In this document: positions 54,924-64,000 of the stretch, piece after piece
Position numbering within the stretch: the first letter of the stretch is position 1
How the letters are laid out: each line of letters opens with the position of its first letter
Assembly: GCF_010015445.1 (NCBI RefSeq)
Contig: NC_053129.1
Coordinates: forward strand, 17,878,249 to 17,942,248
Length of the DNA stretch: 64,000 bases
Source: Perca fluviatilis
Taxonomy: Eukaryota > Chordata > Actinopteri > Perciformes > Percidae
Direction of reading: 5' to 3'
Program-made: the position numbers and the translations under genes
Notes under the pieces: model-generated
The model's database searches: none
Seen by the model: the letters and a program-made list of their open reading frames with translations, nothing else
What the model was told of the DNA's origin: nothing

Positions 54924-54924
<1 letters not shown>

Positions 54925-55360
54925 AAGCTGTCCCTGTTTGTCAAAGGCAGGACTAGATGTGTTTAAAAAGACCAAATGAGCACATTGCACAGATTAACTC
55001 CCTTCATAATAATTGGTTGTGTTCAATTAGCCATCTGTGTTCAGTTTCATGTGTCTTTTTAAATTATGTGTTTGTTTAATCATTCTGGCCTGACAGTGGA
55101 GTTGTTTTTTGGTTTAAAATCACCCTCTTTTCTTTTCCTTTTTTTTTTTTTTTTTTACTTTCAAATTTGTAAAATGTTTTCATGATTTATTTTGTATAAA
55201 AATATATTTGGGTGTTAAAACTAAAATGTAGAAAGAGAGCTTTTGATGTTTTTCAAACAAACCACAGATGCACTTGGATGCACAAGGGGAAAAAAATGTC
55301 TAAGACCACAGTACAGTAGGTGTGTGACAACAAAACAAGCCCATGTCCCATAAGTCCCAT

Positions 55361-55396
55361 AATGCCATAAGTCCCTCAAAAGGGACTTATGGCATT
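55361..55396. repeat. Perfect hairpin, 16-bp stem and 4-base loop
   Basis: AATGCCATAAGTCCCT (55361-55376), loop CAAA, then the exact complement (55381-55396). A partial direct copy, CATAAGTCCCAT, lies just upstream at 55349-55360. There is no adjacent U-run or gene, so it is not a terminator. Confidence 0.85.
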
Positions 55397-56399
55397 TATT
55401 GAGAACATTTTTAGGATGTCATCATTAGATATCTGATAAGATAGAATAATTGAGCAAGCGTATCACTGTCAACTTTAGATAATTGACACTTTTTAATCAT
55501 CAATGATAGACAAATTTCAGACTTTATTTAAAATGTATTGAGGTTCAATATCCAACCCTACTTAAAAATGGAAGAGTAGGTACTGAAGTAGTAAAAGCAT
55601 ACCAAACGTACACTTAGTGTCCACTTTAGTAGGTACTCCTGTACAATCTAATGCAATCCAAAACAACTGTTCTGCCATAAAGTTTACTTTTATGATGCCT
55701 ATCTATCATGTTCAGTTTTTTCTTGAAACTTGTCATAGACGTGTTAAGTACGACACGACCGCTATGACCTTAGTGATAAACATAATTGAAATTACACGTT
55801 TTCGAACAAATTAGTTTTTAAATGCAAACCATGATCTACAGGATAAATGGATGACCACCATTTCACCCACAACCTCAGTCCACCTTACTGCGTAGCCACC
55901 TGCAAATGTATGTTTAAAACCCTTATTTACACTCCCTGACCAGTGAGGGTTTATCAAGTTGTTGTGGAGCACCTGTCCATCTACGTGGCTCTCGGTTATC
56001 CATCACCCATCCCACGCTTTCAAGCCCCCTCCATCTCCTGCTTCCTCTTGCGCCCCTCAACACAATTACTCACAGTATGACAAACGACAGGCTCTCTCTG
56101 CCGAGATATCAAAAAGCCCCGGCCACTTCTAAATGAAGGCACTTTGGCAGCCCTGTGCTCCCTGTGCTTATCGGCGGGCGAGCAGTGCCCCTGGCCGTCC
56201 TGCGTCCCCATCTCCTTCCTTCTCCTTCTCCACCACTGTGCCCTTCTCAGGGGGTTTAGTTAGGGGAGCCACATGGAGGGCCAGCCCGGCTTGATTTATC
56301 TCCCTTGCCCCTCTGCCCGGCCACTCAGGCAGGCCGAAAGAGCCGACGAGGCTCCAACGGGCCTCAGCTCGAAAGCCCGGCATTAGCTGAAATAAACCA

Positions 56400-56560
56400 T
56401 TCTGCCGCCCAGTGAAAAATGTCCTCTGATTGGCTAATTAATCAGTCAAAGGGGAGCGACGCGGCTTGTGACTTGAGGGACCCAAGCGGGCGACCGCAAA
56501 GGGCCTGCTGATAAATAGACTCCTCGCCGATTCATACATCAACAAAAGTTAGTCATTTTT
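56400..56560. promoter_or_regulatory. Candidate conserved non-coding element
   Basis: Repeat-free, moderately GC-rich sequence in an AT-rich intron, with dense potential factor sites: CTGATTGGCTAATTAATCAG (CCAAT-type plus homeodomain-type core) and TGATAAATAGAC. It lacks coding potential. The assignment rests on composition and motif density only. Confidence 0.3.
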
Positions 56561-58224
56561 TAAAGCTGCCAGCTCAGATGAAAGGTGGAAACAAGCCATA
56601 GTTTTTATTTTTCCACCTACATTTGCTTCTGTGTTTCTTTTAGGGAGTGGGGGTGTTTAAAAAAAAAAAGAAGACAAAATTCAGTTTTTCTTTTTTTTTT
56701 TTTTTTTCCTTTTACTGCTATTTAAAAAAAACTATTTCTAATAAAGTATATTTACTATAAAATGGCCATGCCTTAGGTACAGACATTATAATAAATGTTA
56801 AAGAAAATGTTAGATTTCAGTATTTCAGTTTTTTGATTTAATCTACCAGATATTGATTTTGTTATTTTATAATCAGCAAAATTTTATTTTAAGCTTACTA
56901 ATTCAGCCTCTTAATCCGTACAGTAAAACAATTACATTCATATCTATAAATAATTAAGTTTTACAGTCGACAGATACGATATTAGAAGCATCGAAATTGT
57001 TACAACATCAACCCGTTTGTTAGTTCTGTACTCCCTAAAAATGTCAGGGAAGAATAATGGTTGAGTATAATTTGGTACAAGGCTTGTTTTGACGTCTGAA
57101 CCCTCCAGTCAGAAAGTCGGTATGGCTCACCCCGCTCTCGGGTCAGCATGACCCCTGCGGCCTCTCCCACTCCCACTACTGCTCAGGCACAAAGGGCCGA
57201 GGATCAGGCCTCATCGGGTGGCACCTGTTGCACGTTTTGCCTGCCCACGCGTCTTCCACATGAAAGATCGCACGTCAGCGGGTGCTCCCCTGATACCACC
57301 GTCTTAAGGAATATGGGGCAGGGGCGCCGCGGGTTGGGGGCTCGAGCGTTTGGCAGATGCGTCTGCAAGGCGCCAGGGAGTCGATGGGCGGAGTCGGCAG
57401 TGAAACTTTGCTGACAGCGCAGAGCCAAAATGTCTTTTCAGTAAAGAAATGGTCTTCAACTCTAGAAAGTGTTTCACAGGTTGCTGCTGAAGTCTGTGAA
57501 CAGTGAAGTGAGGTAGCGATGAATTATTTTGAAAGTTTAAAATTATTAGTAACCGGGCTGGTTTGTCGTAGATGAGGCAATGGTTCCATTAACATATCTT
57601 TAGTTGCTATGATCATTTGATTAAAAAATCTGTTTTATTACATCTTGACTTCATGCGAGTAAGCAGTCTGTTTTTTTTTTATTTTTTATCTTCCATTACT
57701 GTTAATTTAAGTATCTGTTTCATCATTGGGGCGTAAACTAGTAAAGGCTGGCATAGATGGCTTTACATATGGCAAGTACTGTATGTATTTGAGTATGTTT
57801 GTATCAAGCAGTTTTATTATTAACTTATTAACCTATTCTTCACAGGGTTAAGTGTCTGACCTGTTGGTTTACACTTACAGGAGTATTCTTTACTTACTGC
57901 TGACAGTGTGAATAGGAATACGGCACTAAAGCAGAGATTTTCTTTTTTGCTCAGTTGTCCCATCAACCTCAGCATTGATCTGTTAAAAGGGGATGCCGGT
58001 GTAAACGTGCGTTGTCGCAGTTTGAATGGGCCAGTGCACTCATGCAGGGAGCTAAGCTTATTGTGAAGCCGAAGAGCTCTAATGCGTTCTCAGATAACAT
58101 CTAATTGCCTCAAGCAAAAGCTCTCCCTTTCTTGAGCATGTTTGTTGACGGGCCCGTTTGCTTCTACCGCTGAAAATATCGAGACCCGCCAAGCGACCCC
58201 CCCCCCCCTCCCAGCCCCTGATGC

Positions 58225-58225
<1 letters not shown>

Positions 58226-58278
<53 letters not shown>
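58226..58278. repeat. (CA)n microsatellite
   Basis: About 26 uninterrupted CA units, preceded by a run of 13-14 C residues near 58197-58210. Confidence 0.95.
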
Positions 58279-58279
<1 letters not shown>

Positions 58280-58384
58280 ACCACCTACCTCCCTGGCAGT
58301 TCTGTGGACTGCTCCCTCCTGGCCATGCCAGCTCGCTGACACTTACAGATTAGCACAGAGAAAAAAGAAAAAGAGGGTGTCCGT

Positions 58385-58545
58385 CTCTTAGTTACGGGCC
58401 TAAGCTAGAATACATGGGGCCGGGGTAATTACCGCCTGGTGAAGCTAACCGCCCAAAGATTTCCAGCCCTCTCGGCTGTTTACAGCAGCCGACTACCGTT
58501 TAATCACTGACTCTTAAATCTAATAAATCACAGCTGGGGAAAAAA
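58385..58545. promoter_or_regulatory. Candidate conserved non-coding element
   Basis: Sequence of balanced composition without repeats, containing GGGGTAATTACCGCC (a homeodomain-type TAATTA core in an imperfect palindrome), GCTGTTTACAGCAGC (an inverted repeat over a TGTTTAC forkhead-type core) and several ATTAAATC/TAATAAATC motifs. It is non-coding in all frames. The regulatory role is inferred. Confidence 0.35.
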
Positions 58546-59622
58546 TAATCACTATCTTCCCTCTCTGGGGTTGGGGTGAGGGGACCCTATGCTCTTGAGG
58601 GGGGCATTGTCGGCAAGCGTTTGCGATGTTGAACAAGCACAGGGCAGTCATGCTGCATGCATAATGTTGTCTTCATTTGTTACTTATGATAAACGTTCTC
58701 GCACTGGGCACAAAGTGCAATTTTTCAAATCCCATTTTTTTTGTTTTGTCTTAACTACACACAAAAAGTGTGCCTTTAGCAAAAGTATTGCTTTATGGAA
58801 GCTTCCATGTGTGGCGTTTAATGTACTTACAGTACACAATTTTATAGTTTTGAACTGTTACCTTGTGTAAATATAATTTCTGCAGAAAAGGAGAAACATT
58901 TTACAATCACATTGGAGGCAGTGACATTACTTAAAAAATTGATGTTCAACCGAAGGGTTTGCTTATTTACCAGGGAATAAGGTATCCACCTGTTTTTCTG
59001 TCCACCCACATCATGCTCATGAAGGATGGCCTGCTCGACTTGTGTGCTCATCAGGGAGAGACAGCTGGCTAATCAGGGCCTGATCCATAGACCTTGAGTA
59101 TCGCCAAATTTATTATTGTGGCAGGACAATGAGGGCACACTCATGCAATTACAGACCCAACCAGTATTGGCTAGAAATTATTGGAAAAACAGCAAATAAT
59201 GCAAACAGGCAGTTTTAAGAAAATAAATGGGCAACTGCAGCTTTGCCAAATGCTAATTAACATTTGAGCCAGAAGGTGACTTTATACTCTTTTGAAAAGC
59301 TGATCAGTAAGACATAGTTGTTTTCATAACTTTTAATAAATACAATGGAACTACCACCAGTCACCATTTTTCATAATTTTTTAGAGGGTCTAAAGGGCTG
59401 GTTGTTCGAGGAAATGCTGGCCTGGTTACAGTTTGTTTTGGAGCTACCATGAAATGCCCAATTAAAAAAAAAAAAGGTCAACGAGAAGTATCACCTTCTT
59501 TTAGTGGGTGGGGTATTAGCCAGGTTTTAATATGAAATGTTAACAAATTAATTATTTGACTTCTTTTCCCTTCAAGGGTTAACAAAACATGTTTTACGTG
59601 TAAGTTGTCTTATGCATAAAAA

Positions 59623-59770
59623 CATTACATGTCATTTAGCTGACGCTTTTATCCAAAGCGACTTCCAATTAATTGCTTTCAACCTTGAAGGTGCAAACTA
59701 CAGACAAGTAGTAAGTGCAAGTACATTAGCTTTAAATAAGCAAAACTACAAAGAGCCATATGAAAGTGCA

Positions 59771-59834
<64 letters not shown>

Positions 59835-60505
59835 CTCCGAGGTGCAGTCGGAAGAGATGTGTTTTTAGCCTTCGGCGGAAGATGTGTATGCTTTTGGCCG
59901 TCCTGATGTCAATGGGGAGCTCATTCCACCATTTAGGAGCCAGGACAGCAAACAGTTAGGATTTCGTCGAATGATTAGTAGGGTTTGACCATGTCCTGGA
60001 TGTAAGCTGGGGCTCATCCGTTCGTGGCCCTGTTTGCAAGTACTAGTGTCTTGAAGCGGATGCGGGAAGCAGTTGGTAGCCAGTGAAGAGAGCGGAGGAG
60101 CGGTGTAGTGTGAGAGAATTTGGGGAGGTTGAAGAGAAGTCGAGTTTCTGCCTTCTGAATGAGCTGCAGGGGCCGGATGGCACATGCAGGCAGGCCAGCC
60201 AGGAGGGAGTTGCAGTAGTCTAGATGTGAGATGACTAGAGCCCTAACCAGAACCTGAGCCGCCTTCTGCGTTAGAAGGGGACGTATCCTTCTGATGTTAT
60301 GCAGCATGTATCTACACGATCGGGTAGTTGCAGCAATGTTGATAGTGAAGAAGAGTTGGTCGTCAAGTGTCACAACCAGGTTTCTAGCGGTCTGGGTGGG
60401 GATTAGCACAATGTTGTCAGTTGTTATAGTAAGGTCCTGGGTAGGAGAGCCCTCCTCTGGAAGGAAAAGGAGCTCAGTCTTGTCAAGGTTGAGGTAGGTC
60501 AAAAC
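59623..60505 (-). mobile_element. 5'-truncated L2/CR1-like LINE, C-terminal reverse transcriptase part
   Basis: A 162-codon open stretch on the minus strand (60502-60014) reads LNLDKTELLFLP, then QTARNLVVTLDDQLFFTINI, RSCRYMLHNIRRIRPLLTQK, HLDYCNSLLAGLPACAIRPL and LQLIQKAETRLLFNLPKFSH. These are the thumb and C-terminal blocks of L2-type reverse transcriptase. The rest, down to NELPIDIRTAK-like sequence and the 3' UTR, is frame-broken. The 3' tail equals that of the LINE at 7117-8714. A (TA)n tract of about 58 bases (59775-59832) has expanded in the tail. Confidence 0.88.
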
Positions 60506-60623
60506 CTACTGCAACAACATTCACTGGTTTGAATTGTTTCATCATGGAAACAGAGGTGCCAAATGACCTTTGTGGTCATGATAACAATTGGAAGGAATGT
60601 GATTGTTAAATTGGTAATACCTA

Positions 60624-61591
60624 TAGGGCTGCTCGATTATGGAAAAAATAATAATCACGATTATTTTGGTCAATATTGAAATCACGATTATTTAACACAA
60701 TTACTCATTAACATTTGGATATAATGGATAGTGTCCAGGGTATAATCTGTTAGTGTCCTTTATCTCACAGAAAGAGTCTTTGGATCAGAATAACATCTGT
60801 TTTACTACTGTTACAGATATCACACATAACGTTACACAGCTAATGAACAGTTCCACAGACATAACACAGTGTGCATCTCACATCACATGTTCACTCACAA
60901 TGACCACTACTACTGTCATTACTTAACATTGTGCCAAAATATCAACAATAATGTCGCCGTCAGTGGGCTTATTTGCTAGCTAACCTTAGGAAAAATCCAG
61001 CACATAGACGGTACCTTAGAGTAACGTTACGTGAAACAGGTGATTTAACGTCCTTGCTCATTTACATACAGTTTAACAACAAAACTAAATGCTGAGGGAA
61101 CATGACTGTTTTTTCATGTTGTTTTTGAGCAGTATGCCTATGCACCCCCACTAAGCTGGAACAAGTTTTAAACAGTAAGTGAATACAGCGTGTCGGGGGA
61201 ATACAACGTCTATAGACAGTATACTACAGCGGGGGGGGGGGGGGTCAAAGGCAGAGGGACCGCAGGGTTAGCTAACGTTAGCTGTTCCCAGACAACTGAG
61301 TTGGTTTTGCCTTTTTTTGCTCACCAAACGCTGCTGCCATCTTTACTCGAGCGGAGTTTTTAAATTCCAGCGGATGATATGCACACGACTTGCCTCCCTG
61401 ACTGGCTTCGGGAGGGGCGGATGTGCGCGTGCAGATGTGCGCATGCACGTGTCATTCAGAACACAAGACAAAATAAGAGTGTTCTTGCAAAACAGAACAT
61501 GGAAAAATAATCGTTTTTTCGCGATTTATACTATTTTGGTGATCGTTGGGCGCCGAAATTGAAATCGAAATTCAATTAATTGCACAGCCCT
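60624..61591. mobile_element. hAT element with perfect 8-bp TSD
   Basis: 968 bp with TSD AATACCTA (60616-60623 and 61592-61599). The ends are TAGGGCTGCTCGATTATGG and, at right, TTGCACAGCCCT. Both subterminal regions contain AATAATCG/ATCACGATTATT motifs. No transposase frame. A G14 run near 61230 may be mis-called. Confidence 0.88.
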
Positions 61592-62129
61592 AATACCTAG
61601 AGCTGCAACTAACCATGTAGTCCATAAAAGTCATGACAAATGCTCATCATGACTAAGATGGATGTCTTCAGATTCCCCATTTTGTCTTAACAGTTAGAAA
61701 ACGCAGATACATAATGTGATTTGAAATATAGAAAAGAATTAACCCTTTGAAAAGCTGTAACCAGCAAATGTTTAATGTTGAGCCGATATAACGTCCACTC
61801 GTTAGCATTAAGTATAGGGCAAATGAAAATACGAGGCAGCCACCATGAAATCCACCCTAACTGCAAGGGTCACTAAGTTGTTATATTTTGCTATATTTCA
61901 GGGACATGTTGCAGGTTAAACTCCTGTCCAAACAATCCTGCCACAAGGGCTCCATACCACTGCTTATCTCTACAGATAATATATGAAACTATAGAAACAC
62001 TATAGGAATCTACTCAATGGCGATGTTTTCTAAATGCAGAGCAGTTAAGCTGTCCCAAAATCCGAATTGTTTACTGATTTACTACTTAGGACTACTTTCC
62101 TGTAGTCTAGTACTTAATTGTGCCCTATG

Positions 62130-63847
62130 CAAGGTTATTATAGTTTAGCATTTTTCATTAGTTTTCTTTTTTGACTTTTTGTTTTCAAATTCAGTTTAGT
62201 TTTAATTTAGTTTTAGTTTTTTTGGGGGGTTATTTGTCGGGGGCAAGATTCAAAAAGGTCAGAAAAAAGTGTTGTGTAACTCAACAAAAACATCATACAA
62301 TTTTAGACATATGTATTCAACAATAACACCAGTACATAAAATGTATATATGATGATGAGCACAAATATGTAAACAGTCTACACAAGATGCCGCAGTAAGT
62401 GCAAAATGTGTTAGTAACTGTGCCAGGAAAAAACCTAAATAGCCAACAGACTAAAGAAGACATACATCAACGGGTGTTTTGAACTTTGGTTCGAGTAAAG
62501 TGGCGAACGTTTTGAAGTCAATCGACTCACATTGTTGTGTAGACATCCCAGTATCAATCCACATATTAACCCACGCTCCCCCTCTTGTGTTCCTGCATAT
62601 TTACTAACCAGCAGCTATCGGGTCGCTGGTGAAAGCCCTCCTGTAGTGTTCTCTGTCCTGCCTTTGTCGTCGTCATGCTGCCTGGCCCTGTATCCATACA
62701 CCCATGCCCTGTACCGTGGTTATTTTCTGTTTCAGGGGAAGGGGGCTTTGCGTTCTCCTTTACCTTGTTAAGGTAATCTATGTTAGCCTCCTTGTGTGTG
62801 CTTCTCAAATGTACTTTCAAATTTGTGGGATTTTTCCCTGTAATAAATTGTCCACCTATTTTACCACCTTCCACTGCAAGACACTTGCTTTTATCTGACA
62901 CAGTCATAATCAAATAGGACTCTGCCGCATTCTTCCGACTTTAGGTACTGCCATGATGCCATGCGAGGGGCATGGACTATGTTGTGTTTAATTCAACATG
63001 GAATGTCGGAATTTCTGGGTTCTCAGTCGGAAACTATGTACGTCTACGGCATAGACTGAATAAAAAAGGTCTATGGTCGGAAATGTCAACTCTGAAAGAT
63101 ATAACGTTGTTTGCTCTGTGAAAGACATCAACAAAAAGAAAACGTAAAACTATTGACTGCCTGACCGTTGACAGAAAACCCCGCGATATGATCAGTCGTG
63201 GTCCCCGAGGTCCAAAAACTGCCACAGAACAGATCAAAAGACGAGAGGAGACGGAGAGGTTAATTACATCTCTATAACAGCAGGCGGCGCTAATCTGTAA
63301 TGTTGCCCAAGAAATGAAAACCGGCATCTGATTGGACGAACGCGTCACATGGGGGGTTTTTTTCACCGGAAATTCAAAGCCTGACTGTCATGGCGGCCGT
63401 TCAGAATACGATCTCATATTGTACTAAAATAGTTCACTGAAACATGTTTCTGAAAACATTTTAAGCGAGAAATAGGCCGTGCAGTTGCTGAATCTGTCTT
63501 CATTTCAGCTCAACAAAGGTCAGTTTAAAAGATTTTCGTCAGATTTTGAGAGACTCTAGTCACCTCATTCTGCTCCCCATTTCCGGGTGAGTCCCGACTG
63601 CCCTGCCGCCGACCAAACATGTCAGGTCGGCCAAAATGAACGCCGACAGCCCCTCAGAAGGACGACGGCACGGGACACACCGAACAGATTTGAGTCACTG
63701 ACCTCGCCAGACTGTCCCACGGCCGATAATCGGTCTTGTGTGTCAGCGCCCTTACTTATCGTTCTTTTGTAATGCCTCGTTTTATTTTTATTTCAGTTAA
63801 CGACAATGATTTTTCCCACCTAGTTTTCGTTAACTATTATTACCTTG
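62130..63847 (-). mobile_element. hAT element with transposase remnant
   Basis: 1718 bp with perfect 8-bp TSD GCCCTATG (62122-62129 and 63848-63855). The inverted ends are CAAGGTTATTATAGTTTAGC at left and GTTAACTATTATTACCTTG at right. Subterminal TTTTAGTTTTAGTTTT-like and GTTAACGA motifs match a common teleost hAT style. A minus-strand BED-finger fragment inside supports the superfamily call. The right half contains other unidentified sequence. Confidence 0.88.
62566..62913 (-). pseudogene. hAT transposase N-terminal fragment (BED-type zinc finger)
   Basis: A 115-codon minus-strand frame contains SKCLAVEGGKIGGQFITGKN and PTNLKVHLRSTHKEANIDYL, which looks like the His side of a BED finger (N-L-x-x-H-L-x-x-x-H) as found at the start of hAT transposases. 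The Cys pair is incomplete: one Cys is at the expected region. No downstream RNase-H-like domain is present, so it is a remnant. Confidence 0.55.
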
Positions 63848-64000
63848 GCCCTATGTAGCTCAACAGTGTATGGGAAGATTAATAGAATATTGCTCTGTAT
63901 TAGCAAAGTCTGTTAAAAAACATTAGGACATGCCTAAAATTATTGATAATGGTTTCTCTGCTGATCCTGTTGGGTCAAAAAAGTTTCACATGCACTCTAG

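Larger units (their letters stand above)
52326..64000 (+). other. PINX1 last intron (partial)
   Basis: No further PINX1 exon is visible. The expected sequence, encoding an SAFTIQEYFAKRM-like motif and a Lys-rich tail, is absent in all frames. The interval contains a SINE, microsatellites, a LINE remnant, two hATs and several repeat-poor, GC-richer stretches described separately. 52623-54840 holds nothing else I can name. Confidence 0.6.

Noticed and set aside
57148..57428. Overlapping open frames (88 and 74 codons) in the last PINX1 intron
   Set aside because: Pro/Ala/Arg-rich reading in a GC-rich island, no recognisable domain, no splice context linking it to PINX1.
63034..63366. 110-codon minus-strand frame inside the right half of the hAT element
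   Set aside because: No hAT transposase motifs; probably the 5' non-coding part of the element or another repeat.

Overview
This window is eukaryotic, almost certainly teleost fish and most plausibly percomorph. It has intron-rich vertebrate genes with GT-AG splice sites, long (CA)n microsatellites, and several classes of teleost mobile elements (Tc1-like, hAT, TTAA-target foldback MITEs, L2-like and L1-like LINEs, tRNA-derived SINEs). Species cannot be fixed from sequence alone. There are no operons, CRISPR arrays, rRNA or tRNA genes, and I found no prokaryotic-style defence or biosynthetic system.

Gene layout: (1) 666-1225, minus strand, first coding exon of XKR6; the rest lies beyond the left edge. 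(2) 10833-23603, plus strand, complete MTMR9 in ten coding exons that join in frame to 549 aa, the length of human MTMR9 as I recall it. (3) 30405-33808, plus strand, complete TDH (mitochondrial L-threonine 3-dehydrogenase) in eight coding exons giving 374 aa, preceded by two candidate TATA promoters. (4) 41443-52325, plus strand, the first six coding exons of PINX1 (160 codons); its C-terminal exon lies beyond the right edge. The four genes are neighbours of the human 8p23.1 block, so this is a conserved syntenic segment with local rearrangement. They do not form one pathway. Human TDH is a pseudogene, but this copy is open throughout.

The rest is intergenic or intronic and full of mobile elements. 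Many can be delimited to the base by their target-site duplications (TSDs). A nearly intact Tc1-like element (37678-39305) carries a 370-codon DD34E transposase with a late frameshift, and a damaged sister copy sits in MTMR9 intron 9. Perfect 8-bp TSDs bound hAT elements at 18893-19430, 60624-61591 and 62130-63847. PINX1 intron 3 holds a three-layer nest: a TTAA foldback element containing two hATs lying almost end to end, one of which contains a third hAT. Several long homopolymer blocks (7848-8439, 12259-12511) and a G-rich patch inside a Tc1 copy look like assembly or consensus errors.

The last PINX1 intron (52326 to the end) has repeat-poor, moderately GC-rich stretches, notably around 56400-56560 and 58385-58540, that resemble conserved non-coding regulatory DNA. 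This can only be settled by cross-species alignment.
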